From positions 62,001-126,000 of the forward strand of contig NZ_JAUSZM010000004.1 of NCBI RefSeq assembly GCF_030817655.1: a stretch of DNA of 64,000 bases, given 5' to 3'. Each line of letters begins with the position of its first letter. Position 1 is the stretch's first letter. This document shows positions 33,698 to 42,211 of the stretch, piece after piece. A program made the translations under genes and the position numbers. A model generated the notes under the pieces. The model was not told the origin of the DNA and did not search any database. It saw nothing but the letters and a program-made list of their open reading frames with translations. The DNA comes from Streptomyces sp. V4I2. GTDB taxonomy: Bacteria > Actinomycetota > Actinomycetes > Streptomycetales > Streptomycetaceae.

Positions 33698-35131
33698 TCA
33701 GGTGGCGGCCTCAGAATGAGCGGGAGCCAGCAGGCTGTCGCCCGGCCACAGGGCGCACCCGGCTTGCGCCCAGGCCAGTTGCCTGCCGACTTCGACCAGG
33801 ACCTCGATCCGTTCGGCGGGCCCGTATGCCCGATGCAGCCCGGCTGCTGGGTCGTAGACCCGTACCTCGCTGTGCGGGCCGGAGCACACCAGGGCACGGG
33901 CGATGTGCGGCAGTCCCAGGCTGAGGGCATCGCATTCCTCGTCCTGGATGAGCTGGAGCAGATCCGCGGTGACCGCTGCCCAGTCGCCGACCTCTGGCCA
34001 AAGCCGACCGCCGTCCAGCTCGTGGGTGAGCGTGGCAAGCGGCACGATCTCGCCTGGCCGGCGCCCGCGGGTGAGGCACTCGTAGATGCGGGTCCCGTCA
34101 GGCTGCCGGACACGGGGGTGCAGCAGGGAGGCTGCGGCGACGAGCGAGGTGTTGATCTCCTGCGCAGCGGCTGGGTAGTAGGCCTCGTGCGCGAAGAGCA
34201 GGTACACCTCGTCGGCGGGCTGACCGTCCTGGGGCATGTTCGTTTCCTCTTTCGTCGGCGGGATGGGGGTCGTGTGTCCGGGTGAGGGCCGGGGCGGCCG
34301 GTGGGGTGCGGGCGGATAAGGACCCAGCGGCGGCTGCTCGCCAGACCGGTCGTGCCGGGCAGCCGCCGCGCCACCCTGCATGGGCGTGACGATCTGGCGG
34401 GTCTGGACGGCGAGTTGCAGCATCAGCCGCTCCCGGGCGATGAGCTCGCTGGAGGCCGAGCGGGTGTCGTGGCGCTGGAGCAGGTCGGCGGTGTCGAACA
34501 GCTGGTGGTGGCCGATCTCGACGGCGCGCCGCACCTCATAGCGGTCACTGCCGACGGCGGCCTGGACGAGGCCGGTCTGCAGAGCGGCGAGACGCTGCAG
34601 GTAACGGCAGGCGGCTTCGTCCTCGACGATCCGGGCGTTCTCGCCAGCGCGGGTATCGAACCGGTCGGGGAGGTGCTCCACGAGCAGCGGGGCTAAGGCC
34701 GCCGCCGGCAGCACGATGCTGAGAGGGACGCCGTGCATGAGCGCAAGGGCGGCCGCCACCAGGGTGAGTACCGTGACGACGGTCGTGGCCAGCCGTATGG
34801 TCACTATGCCGAGGCTGATCCGGTGTGTCGGTCGTCTGGCCAGCCAGCGCAGGGCCAGGCGCTGGCACTGGGTCGCGATCGGCGTGAACACGGCGAGACG
34901 GTGCGGGTGTTTGGGCAGGCTGCCGTCGGCCGGGACCGTCCAGTCGATCCATCCCCATGCCGTCCGTTCGCGGATCAGGACGGGCTCGCAGCCTGCCGCG
35001 CAATTGGAGCCGCAGCAGACGTGCCCTCCGCGCACGGCGCGGGACCGTTTCCTCTCCCAGCTCTGCGGCTGCTGCCTGAACGGGCTCAGCCGCTGAGCGA
35101 TTCCGGTTGTCGGCGGTGCGTAGGTGGTCAT
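33698..35131 (-). CDS. Membrane protein with Cys-rich N-terminus and a separate C-terminal domain
   Basis: 477 residues (ATG 35131). The N-terminus contains HVCCGSNCAAGC; two adjacent hydrophobic segments follow at about 106-145 (IRLATTVVTVLTLVAAALAL, VPLSIVLPAAALAPLLV), then a helical soluble part. After a Pro-rich linker (PPAPHRPPRPSPGHTTP) the C-terminal 180 residues (from ATG 34237, MPQDGQPADEVYLLFAHEAY) look like an independent domain with its own GAGGAAACG site, so two products are possible. It is overlapped by the winged-helix gene upstream. Function not recognised. Confidence 0.75.
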   Translation of the reverse strand: MTTYAPPTTGIAQRLSPFRQQPQSWERKRSRAVRGGHVCCGSNCAAGCEPVLIRERTAWGWIDWTVPADGSLPKHPHRLAVFTPIATQCQRLALRWLARRPTHRISLGIVTIRLATTVVTVLTLVAAALALMHGVPLSIVLPAAALAPLLVEHLPDRFDTRAGENARIVEDEAACRYLQRLAALQTGLVQAAVGSDRYEVRRAVEIGHHQLFDTADLLQRHDTRSASSELIARERLMLQLAVQTRQIVTPMQGGAAAARHDRSGEQPPLGPYPPAPHRPPRPSPGHTTPIPPTKEETNMPQDGQPADEVYLLFAHEAYYPAAAQEINTSLVAAASLLHPRVRQPDGTRIYECLTRGRRPGEIVPLATLTHELDGGRLWPEVGDWAAVTADLLQLIQDEECDALSLGLPHIARALVCSGPHSEVRVYDPAAGLHRAYGPAERIEVLVEVGRQLAWAQAGCALWPGDSLLAPAHSEAAT

Positions 35132-36591
35132 GGGGTGCTTCCTTCCAGCAAGGTCGATGCGGTGGCGCAGGTGGTGCAGCGGCCGTCGCCGTCAGGGCGG
35201 GCGCGCCGGGGAGTGGGTCCAGGGCAGGTTCGGCACAGCGGCCAGCCCAGGCAGGCCGGGCAGAGGTCTTCGCCGGGGGCAGTTGCGGGAACGCCGCAGC
35301 CGGCGCATTCGACGAGCGCCCGGTAGGTCAGGGCCTCGGTCACCGAGCGGGCGGCAGACGCCGTGGACGACCGCTCGGCCGACGGCCAGGCGGGCGACTC
35401 GTCCTCCACGGCGTCACCGCGGTGGTGAGTGCGATCCAGCGTGGCGGGCGGCGGGTAGGCCTGAGCGGCCCGCAGGCGGGCGGCGATGATCGCACCGACC
35501 GAGGTGCGCACCGGCTGCGGCAACGGCCGGTCGGTGATGACATGGCGCAGCTGCTCGCTGCTCCAGCCGGCCTCCAGCATCACCGTGGCCACGCGGCCCT
35601 GATCGGTCAGAACCTTCCCGGTCAGCAGGAGTTCCGGACGGCTCGCTCCGATTTCGAGCAGCAGCTGGATCCCCGGGTGCATCTCATCCGCCGGGAGGGC
35701 AGGCGGCGTGGACGCTGGTGCGTCCGGCCGGTCCGTTCCTTCGGGCGTGCGCGCGACGTCGCTCCGGTCGCACGGAGGGACGGTGCTGGTGTTCTGCTTG
35801 TTGGTCTTCTTTCTGTTGGTGTTCTTAGTGGGGCGATTAACCGACGTCGGGTTATCCACCGGTGGAAATCCCGACATCGGTTGCGACCTGCTGTTTTGCA
35901 GGCTGGGCAGATCGGTGATGAAGTACGCGGCCGCGCCAAGGGTGCCGTCCGGGTTGCGCTCGCGTTCCCGGAGCAGGAAGCCGTGCTTCTCGAGCTCCTT
36001 GAGGCCGCTCTTGACGGCTGCCTCGCCGTCGCGGCTGCGGCGGGCCAGGTCCGGGATGCTCATCCGCCAGCCGTCCCGATGCGTGCTGATGAGTCCGAAG
36101 ATTCCCTGGGCTTTGAAGGAGAGCCTTGGGTCGCGGAACAGGCCGTTGGCGATCTGGGTGAACTGGTCCGCCGCCATCACCCCACGGCGGATTCCCGCCC
36201 CGAAGCCGGGTGGTGCCTCATCCGCCGGCGCGGAGGCGAACACCGAACCGGTCGCCGCGGCAGGGTCGGTGTCGACGGGTGCGGGGCGGTCCGTGATCGA
36301 GTACACGATCTCGCCGAGCGTCCCGTCGTCGTGCCTGAGCTGTTCGCGGTTGAGGTAGTCGTGCCGCTGCAGTTCGCTCAGGCCGCCGCGTACGGCGTCG
36401 CGTCCGTCGGGTCCGGCGCGCACGAGGTCGGCGACCGTCACGTGCCAGCCGGCGCGGTGCGTGCTGATGTAGCCGAAGATGCCTTTCGCCTTGAAGGAGA
36501 TCTCGGGGTCGCGGAAGAGGCTGTTGGCGATCTGGGTGAACTGGTCCGCCGCCATCACTCCCCGGCGGATCCCCGGCCCGAAGCGGCTCAT
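35128..36591 (-). CDS. Replication-initiator-like protein with duplicated winged helix and zinc ribbon
   Basis: 487 residues. A block of about 90 residues is duplicated: GIRRGVMAADQFTQIANSLF with SFKAKGIFGYISTHRAGWHV (about 8-50) and GIRRGVMAADQFTQIANGLF with SFKAQGIFGLISTHRDGWRM (about 132-175). Each is a winged-helix module of the kind seen in plasmid initiators and regulators. A Lys/Asn-rich linker, a helical part and a four-Cys-pair zinc ribbon (CAGCGVP, CPACLGW, CRTCPG, CTTCAT) follow. Its stop overlaps the next start. It may bind the origin-like repeats; not shown. Confidence 0.7.
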   Translation of the reverse strand: MSRFGPGIRRGVMAADQFTQIANSLFRDPEISFKAKGIFGYISTHRAGWHVTVADLVRAGPDGRDAVRGGLSELQRHDYLNREQLRHDDGTLGEIVYSITDRPAPVDTDPAAATGSVFASAPADEAPPGFGAGIRRGVMAADQFTQIANGLFRDPRLSFKAQGIFGLISTHRDGWRMSIPDLARRSRDGEAAVKSGLKELEKHGFLLRERERNPDGTLGAAAYFITDLPSLQNSRSQPMSGFPPVDNPTSVNRPTKNTNRKKTNKQNTSTVPPCDRSDVARTPEGTDRPDAPASTPPALPADEMHPGIQLLLEIGASRPELLLTGKVLTDQGRVATVMLEAGWSSEQLRHVITDRPLPQPVRTSVGAIIAARLRAAQAYPPPATLDRTHHRGDAVEDESPAWPSAERSSTASAARSVTEALTYRALVECAGCGVPATAPGEDLCPACLGWPLCRTCPGPTPRRARPDGDGRCTTCATASTLLEGSTP

Positions 36592-37305
36592 CGTGCTTCC
36601 TCGCGCGCCATGTTCGTGCGGCCGCCGATGGCCTGGAGCAGGGGTGCGGGAGCGACGTGGCCGGGGCCGCTGCGTGAGGTGACGTGAGCGAGATCCATGC
36701 CGTCAGCTCACCCGGCGCCCCCGACCAGGCTGACGGCCACAACCCCCGACCACCGGTCACGATCCGGCAACATGCGCACTGGGCTGCCGTGGTCGGGCTC
36801 ATGGTCGGGCCGACCACGGCCCTTCCCCGGTGCGAGCCGAAGGTTGCGCAGTCGCGGTTGCGCAACGGCACCGTCACTCATTGCGCAGTCGGCTGCGCAA
36901 CGCTTCCAGGGTCCTGCGCATTCGGATGTGCAGCCGATTGCGCACAGTGGACAGGCGTCGTCGACGGGGGTCTGCGCACTCGGCCGGGTCGTGCGCAACA
37001 CGGCCTCCCACAGCTTTCTTCCGGGAGCTGGCGCGTGCCCGATCCGTCGGCGCTTCCCCCTCTGCACCTGGGCTCGTCGGGCCAGTTCCCCGTCCCCACC
37101 ACCTTCCATGCGATGGAGGGCTCAGGCGTGTCTGGTCGCCGTCTGAGGCCATGGTCGGGGCTGTGGTCGGGCCGACCACAGCCCCGACCACGGGCTTTGT
37201 GTCCTCATCGTGATCGTGGTCGGGGGCTCGTGGTCGGTGGTCGGGTCGGGGTCGGCGGGTTTTCTCAAGGTCAGCAAGTACACGTTCTGACCTGGGAGTT
37301 TGACC
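36592..37305. promoter_or_regulatory. Gene-free control region between replication and transfer modules
   Basis: 714 bp between divergent transcription units with no gene on either strand. It contains eight TGCGCA sites (36844-36990), a hairpin with 11-bp arms (36786-36796 / 36810-36820), a 39-bp palindrome (37152-37190) and several more GTGGTCGGG units. It probably holds promoters for both flanks and perhaps the transfer origin. Confidence 0.6.
37152..37190. repeat. 39-bp palindrome
   Basis: TGGTCGGGGCTGTGGTCGG, a single G, then its exact complement: two 19-bp arms. It lies 116 bp upstream of the first transfer gene. A related smaller palindrome with the same GGTCGGgCCGACC core is at 36803-36815. 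Confidence 0.85.
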
Positions 37306-38239
37306 ATGTCCCCTGGCAAGCAGGCAGCGGAGAGCGACGCGGCCCCGATGGCCGCAGGTGTCGAGCTGGAGAAGATGAGGCGGCGCGTCCGCCTCACGCG
37401 CCTGGCCCTGTTCACTGCGATCGCGGCCGGCCCTGTCGCCCTGGGCGTCGCGGTTATGTCCGGCCCGACCACCGTCGCGGCCGCCCCCTCGGACACGCCG
37501 ACCGCCGTGCGCACCGCGGCGGCCACCGCTGACCCGGCGGGCTATGCGCAGGTGTTCGTCGACGCGTGGTTGCGCAGCAGCGCCGACGACGCGAACAGTG
37601 CGCAGGCGCGGCTTGCGCAGTCTCTTGCGCCGGACGTCGATCTGCCGGACCCGGCCACCAGTGCGCAGCCGAAACGGGCAACGGTGACCGCTGTGCGCAG
37701 TGCGCAGCAAGGTGACGGCGAGTGGGCCGTGACCGTGGCTGCGCAATACGCCGACGGACGCCTGCGCTACTTCGTCGTTCCCATGGCCGCCGACGCGAGC
37801 GGCGCCTCGGTCACCGTGACCGGCGCCCCCGGTGTAGTGGCCGGCCCGGCGCGCGCCGCGGTGGCCAAGTCGCCGTACGGGGTGAGCGTTCCGTCCGAGG
37901 GCGATCTGTCCTTGGCCGTCGGCGAGTTCTTCGGCGCGTACCTGACGGGGGCCGGGGAGGTGGACCGCTACCTCGCACCCGGCGTGAAGCTGTCGCCGGT
38001 CTCCCCCCACCCCGTACACCGCAGTCACCGTCCAGGAGGTGTGGGGGGCTGAGGAGGCCGCGGCCGCTGAGCGGGTGCCGGCCGACGGCACGAAGGTCCG
38101 CGTCCGCGTCCAGGTCGAGGCACGGGATGACTCCGGGCGCTGGCCGCTGGCGTACGACGTCGCTCTCGAGTCCCGCTCCGGTCGCTGGGAAGTCGCGGCT
38201 CTGGAGTCCGGAACCGCCCGGGACGGGGGTGCCCGGTGA
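37306..38239 (+). pseudogene. TcpC-like conjugal transfer protein, frameshifted as read
   Basis: First gene of the transfer operon (ATG 37306, GGGAG upstream). It has a cytoplasmic start, one membrane segment (about 27-52, RLTRLALFTAIAAGPVALGV) and an outer domain with the pattern of TcpC/VirB8-like proteins (FVDAWLRSS, GEFFGAYLTGAGEVDRYLAP). A CCCCCC run at 38003-38008 moves the frame; with five C it continues VSPTPYTAVTVQEVWGAEE to the stop at 38239, which overlaps the next start (GTGA). Probably a sequence error, as an intact channel protein is expected here. Confidence 0.75.
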
Positions 38240-38577
38240 CCACGGTGCACAGCCTGATGCTCGCCGGGCAGCTGGACGACCTCGGCGACAGCTGGATCAC
38301 CATGTTCGAGGACTGGGCGACCAAGGGTCTGCAGGCCGGTCTGATCGTGCTGGTAGTCGTCATCATGATCCAGAAGTTCAGCCTGAAAGCCGGGATCGGC
38401 GCCCTGCTGTTGATGATCATCGCGTTGGGGTTGTATGACTCCCGCGAGGACCTGGCGGAGATGTTCACCGACGAGGTGAAGAACCCGGCCAAGGGCGCGC
38501 CCGCTGTGCCCGGTGTCGGGCGCGGTACCGATGCCCTTGCCCGCGTGCGCTCCGCTGGCGCGGGAGGCTGGCTGTGA
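38236..38577 (+). CDS. Small membrane protein of the transfer apparatus
   Basis: 113 residues with two hydrophobic segments, LQAGLIVLVVVIMIQKF (34-50) and AGIGALLLMIIALGL (52-66), and a soluble, Gly/Ala-rich tail. It overlaps both neighbours by 4 bp. Size and position recall the small membrane subunits (TcpD- or VirB2/3-like) of Gram-positive type IV systems; the exact equivalence cannot be told. Confidence 0.75.
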   Translation: MTTVHSLMLAGQLDDLGDSWITMFEDWATKGLQAGLIVLVVVIMIQKFSLKAGIGALLLMIIALGLYDSREDLAEMFTDEVKNPAKGAPAVPGVGRGTDALARVRSAGAGGWL

Positions 38578-39134
38578 GCGCGGCGACCGCGGGGCGGGTG
38601 GGCCGCTTCTACACCTCCGCCCGCCGTCACCCGTGGGTGCTGGGCAAAGTCGCCGACTGGAAGATCCCCCTCGGCCCCTACACCCCGGCACAGATCGCGG
38701 TAGCGGTCGGCGGCGGCTTCCTGCTCGTCAAGACGATCAGCTGGTGGTCGTGGATGGGCCCGGTGCCGATCGTGGCCTGGGTTCTGACGGTCTGGGCGGT
38801 ACGCCGACCGAAGATCAAGGGGCGCGCTCCGCTGCAGGCTGCGCTGGGCTGGGTGCTGCTCGCCTGGCAGCCGCAGGGCGGCCGGGTGGGCGGCAGGGCC
38901 GCCCGGGACCGCATGTCCCGTCCCCTGTTCGGCGGTTTCACCCTTGAGGAGGCTGCTCCCGCTGTCCCGGTCATGGCCACGTCCCGCGTCGACCAGCCTG
39001 CTGCCGGCCGCACGGCGCACCGGGGCCCGTCGGCTCGTCCGTCCATGCGGCCGCGCCCGGCGCCGCAGGCGCACCCGGTGTCGGGTGTCCAGCAGTTGCT
39101 CGCCCTCGCCGAACAGGCGGGGGGTGCGAGGTGA
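38574..39134 (+). CDS. TcpE-like membrane protein
   Basis: 186 residues. The segment after residue 25 (LGKVADWKIPLGPYTPAQIA) leads into two membrane helices (VAVGGGFLLVKTISWW, PVPIVAWVLTVWAV), the layout of TcpE/PrgI-like inner-membrane subunits that bind the VirB4 ATPase. A basic, Pro/Arg-rich cytoplasmic tail follows. It is directly upstream of, and overlaps, the VirB4-like gene, which supports the call. Confidence 0.75.
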   Translation: MSAATAGRVGRFYTSARRHPWVLGKVADWKIPLGPYTPAQIAVAVGGGFLLVKTISWWSWMGPVPIVAWVLTVWAVRRPKIKGRAPLQAALGWVLLAWQPQGGRVGGRAARDRMSRPLFGGFTLEEAAPAVPVMATSRVDQPAAGRTAHRGPSARPSMRPRPAPQAHPVSGVQQLLALAEQAGGAR

Positions 39135-41848
39135 GGGTGCCGATCCGTCACATCGCCGGGCACCTCGTGTGGTCGACACACGGCAGCGTGTGGGCGCTTT
39201 ACCGGCTGCACCCCGGACCGGACGCGCTCGGCCACCGCGAGGAGACCGTCCAGGGCACCTACGTCCCGGCCGCGGTCCGCGACGAACAGCTCGCGAAGAT
39301 CACACACTTGATCCGCTCGTTGACAGGGGCGCCGCGCCTGTTCGGGCTGTGCGCACAGGTCGACCCGGGCGAGATCGCCCTGCGCATGATCGAGGGCATC
39401 GAGCCCGGCGACCAGCCCCCCGGCAGTACGCATCCGTGGGTGGAGAACGTCGAGGCCACCCTGGACCTGCTGGGCGAGCAGGAGATGCACCGCCGCACAC
39501 TCTGGCTGGCGGTGCCGCTGCGCAACGACGCCGCCGGCGGACAGGTGACCGCGTCGCTGGGGGCGATGTGGGCGGACGTCGCGCCGATGCTGGGCATGCG
39601 GGCCGCGCCCGTGGCACGCCGTGAGGTGACCTCCTACCGCGAGCAGGCCTCTCGGATAGAAGCTGCGCTCGCTGGCAGCGTCGCCTTCCGCCCGGCCCGC
39701 CCGGCGGAGATCGTGTGGATGATCCAGCACGCCCTGCACCGCGGCCTTGCCGAGCCGCTGCTCACCGAAGCCGAGACCAGCGACCTGTACGGCGGGCAGG
39801 TCCGCGAGGGGGTGCTGCGCTCCCCCAGCTACGCCGACCTCGGTCAGGTCCGTCTGCAGGAGGGCGGCGTCGATCCCGACCTCGACTACGAGGACCTGGC
39901 GGGCGCTGACCGGGTCAGCCGCTCGGGACGCACGGCGTGGTGGCGGCTGGGGACGTCCTCGCCGCTGCGGCGGCGGTGGCTGCAGGTGGAGTGCGACGCC
40001 GGGGTGGGCTATCAGGCGCAGTTGGCGCTCGCCGAGTGCCCGCCCGCCGTGAGCCAGGACGCCGCTGACCTGTTCGCGCAGCTGGAGACCCTGGACTTCC
40101 CCGTCGACTACACCGTCGACCTCACCCTGGTGCCGGCCGACAAGGCTCGGGATCAGGTGCGGCGCAAGAAGAACGAACTGGTCGATCAGGCCGACCAGTA
40201 CGACGCCCGCCCCACCGGCATGCCCGCCTCGCTGACCGACGCCGCCCGCGACCTGGGCGAGCTGGACGCGCGCCTGTCGCGCACCAGCGTGGAGGTCGAG
40301 GTCCAGTCGGTGACGGTCCTGACCGTGTGGGGGCCGACCGCCGCCGTCTGCGACGCCCGCGCCCGGGCCCTGGCCGCACTGCTCGGCGGCGCCGACTACC
40401 GCGCCGTGCGCCCCGCCGGGCTGCAAGAGGCCTTGTTCACCCTCGGGCTGCCCGGCACCGCACGGCCCGGTGTGGTACGGGAGTTCACCCAGCATCAGGT
40501 CAGCGAAGACTGGGCGCTGGGCGGGGCCTTCACCACCGCGGAGGTCGGCGACCCGAACGGGATGTTCCTCGGCCTCGACCTGGACTGCGGCACCACCCGC
40601 CCCGTGATGATCAACGTGGCGGACGCGCCGAAGCAGGACGCCTCCGCCTCCATGGGGATCATCGGCGATCTCGGCGCCGGCAAGAGCGTCCTGGAAAAGC
40701 TGATCGCCGAGTCCGTGTGGGCGCGCGGCGGGGTCGCAATCTGCATCGACCGCACCCCGGTGCGGGAATGGGCGACCTTCGCCCGCACTGCTGCCGCGGG
40801 CCGCTGCCAGATCATCGACGCCGCCCAAGCGGAGGTGTCCATCGACCCGCTGCGCATGTTCGACGGACCCGAAGGCCGACACTACGCCCTGTCCTACCTC
40901 ACGCTCCAGCTCGGCATCGGCCCGATGAGCACCAACGGGGAGGTCCTGCACCACGCCGTCGAGCAGGCCGCCGCCGGCGACCAGCCGTCCATGCACCGCG
41001 TGCTTCAGGTCCTTCAGGAGATGGCCACGCGCGAAGTGGGCAAGCGGCAGGACGCGGCCGCCACCCTCACCGGCCTCATCCGCGTCGTGGCCAGTAACCC
41101 TCTTGCCGCGATGGTGTTCGACCCGAGCCTGCCGCCCGTGCGACTGGACGCCTCGAACGCCTCCGACATGATCGTGATTACGACCACGGGTCTGAAGCTG
41201 CCGCCCAAGGCCGCGTTCGACAAGCCCGAAGTTCTGCACCAGCAGCCGCTAGAAGCCCTGATCGGCCGCGCGGTCCTCTACCTGATCGCGGCGATCGCCC
41301 GGCAGACGGCTTTCGAGGACCCGGAGCGGTTCACCTCCGTGGTGCTGGACGAGCTGTACTGGCTCACCTCGTCGGCCGAAGGCACCGCCCTGGTCCACGA
41401 GATCCTCCACGACGGCCGCAAGCACGGCGCCGGCCTGATCGCCGGGTCGCACGACGCCGAGGAACTCGGCCCCGACCGCGGCCTGATGGCCTACCGCGCG
41501 CTCGCCCGCACCACCGACCGCGAACGCGCCCGCCGCGGGCTGGAGTTCCTCGGCCTCGACTCGGGAGACCCCGAGTTGCTGCGGCTGGTGACCACGGGCC
41601 TGTCCCCCGTCGGACAACGCGGCCGCGAAGGTGAGTTCCTCATCGCGTGCCCGCGGCAGAACACCGGCCGCGTCAAGGTCGTCATCCCCCGCATCGAGCG
41701 CATCACCACCTCCATCACCACCACACCCGGACGCCGCACCACCACACCCGGACGCCGCACCACCACACCCGGACTCCGCACCACCGCGCCCGGGTCCGCA
41801 CCGCTCGCCAGAGCAGCCACAGGCGAGAGTCCGGAGGAACTTCGATGA
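39131..41848 (+). CDS. VirB4/TcpF-like secretion ATPase
   Basis: 905 residues (GTG 39131). The N-terminal half is the VirB4-type partner domain; the C-terminal half is a RecA-like motor with Walker A GDLGAGKSVLEK (about 513-524) and Walker B VVLDELYWL (about 736-744). It powers assembly and substrate transfer at the cytoplasmic face of the channel. The C-terminus ends with imperfect TTTPGRR heptads (about 863-888), a variable low-complexity tail. It overlaps the next gene (ATGA). Confidence 0.9.
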   Translation: MRVPIRHIAGHLVWSTHGSVWALYRLHPGPDALGHREETVQGTYVPAAVRDEQLAKITHLIRSLTGAPRLFGLCAQVDPGEIALRMIEGIEPGDQPPGSTHPWVENVEATLDLLGEQEMHRRTLWLAVPLRNDAAGGQVTASLGAMWADVAPMLGMRAAPVARREVTSYREQASRIEAALAGSVAFRPARPAEIVWMIQHALHRGLAEPLLTEAETSDLYGGQVREGVLRSPSYADLGQVRLQEGGVDPDLDYEDLAGADRVSRSGRTAWWRLGTSSPLRRRWLQVECDAGVGYQAQLALAECPPAVSQDAADLFAQLETLDFPVDYTVDLTLVPADKARDQVRRKKNELVDQADQYDARPTGMPASLTDAARDLGELDARLSRTSVEVEVQSVTVLTVWGPTAAVCDARARALAALLGGADYRAVRPAGLQEALFTLGLPGTARPGVVREFTQHQVSEDWALGGAFTTAEVGDPNGMFLGLDLDCGTTRPVMINVADAPKQDASASMGIIGDLGAGKSVLEKLIAESVWARGGVAICIDRTPVREWATFARTAAAGRCQIIDAAQAEVSIDPLRMFDGPEGRHYALSYLTLQLGIGPMSTNGEVLHHAVEQAAAGDQPSMHRVLQVLQEMATREVGKRQDAAATLTGLIRVVASNPLAAMVFDPSLPPVRLDASNASDMIVITTTGLKLPPKAAFDKPEVLHQQPLEALIGRAVLYLIAAIARQTAFEDPERFTSVVLDELYWLTSSAEGTALVHEILHDGRKHGAGLIAGSHDAEELGPDRGLMAYRALARTTDRERARRGLEFLGLDSGDPELLRLVTTGLSPVGQRGREGEFLIACPRQNTGRVKVVIPRIERITTSITTTPGRRTTTPGRRTTTPGLRTTAPGSAPLARAATGESPEELR
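41716..41796 (+). repeat. 21-bp tandem repeat in the VirB4-like gene
   Basis: About three and a half copies of a 21-bp unit encode repeated TTTPGRR, with drift to TTTPGLR and TTAPGS. In-frame, so copy number can vary without breaking the gene. Confidence 0.8.
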
Positions 41849-42210
41849 CCCCTTTCGCACCCAGCCGCGCCCAGCGCCTCGCCATAGCCGCGAGCGCTCT
41901 CACGATGATCGCCGTCGCTGTCGCCGTCGGCGTGCTCGTTCTGGCGATCGCGCCGAGCCTGCCGGAGACCTGGTGGCCACGCACCGGAGATGCCTTCGCC
42001 GCCCATTCGCCGTCCGATTCAGAGGATCCGTGCGTCCTGGTCGTGGGCCCGGCCAAGGTCTATTGCGAGCGCGACCACCACGCTCCGGCCGCATCCTCCA
42101 CTCCTGACAGGGGCAACGCGGCCGCTTGGATGCTGATGCCGGCCGCAACTGCGGTGGGCGCGCTGGTGATCTGGCGACGCCGCACTCCTGCAGGACAGGG
42201 GCGGTACTGA
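41845..42210 (+). CDS. Small membrane protein of the transfer operon
   Basis: 121 residues (ATG 41845, overlapping the ATPase stop). Two hydrophobic helices, IAASALTMIAVAVAVGVLVL (about 13-32) and AAAWMLMPAATAVGALVIW (about 92-110), flank an outer loop with DPCVLVVGPAKVYCERD. That loop motif (GPAK.YCERD) recurs in the large membrane protein encoded next, which suggests both are parts of one complex and perhaps form disulfides. No named family. Confidence 0.7.
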   Translation: MTPFAPSRAQRLAIAASALTMIAVAVAVGVLVLAIAPSLPETWWPRTGDAFAAHSPSDSEDPCVLVVGPAKVYCERDHHAPAASSTPDRGNAAAWMLMPAATAVGALVIWRRRTPAGQGRY

Positions 42211-42211
42211 G

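Noticed and set aside
36874..41239. Long minus-strand open frames under the transfer genes
   Set aside because: They mirror the strongly supported plus-strand genes, and their His/Arg/Gly-rich products show no domains. High G+C creates such shadow frames.
41716..41796. The 21-bp tandem repeat as a DNA-level control element
   Set aside because: It stays in frame and encodes a low-complexity protein tail, which explains it without a separate role.
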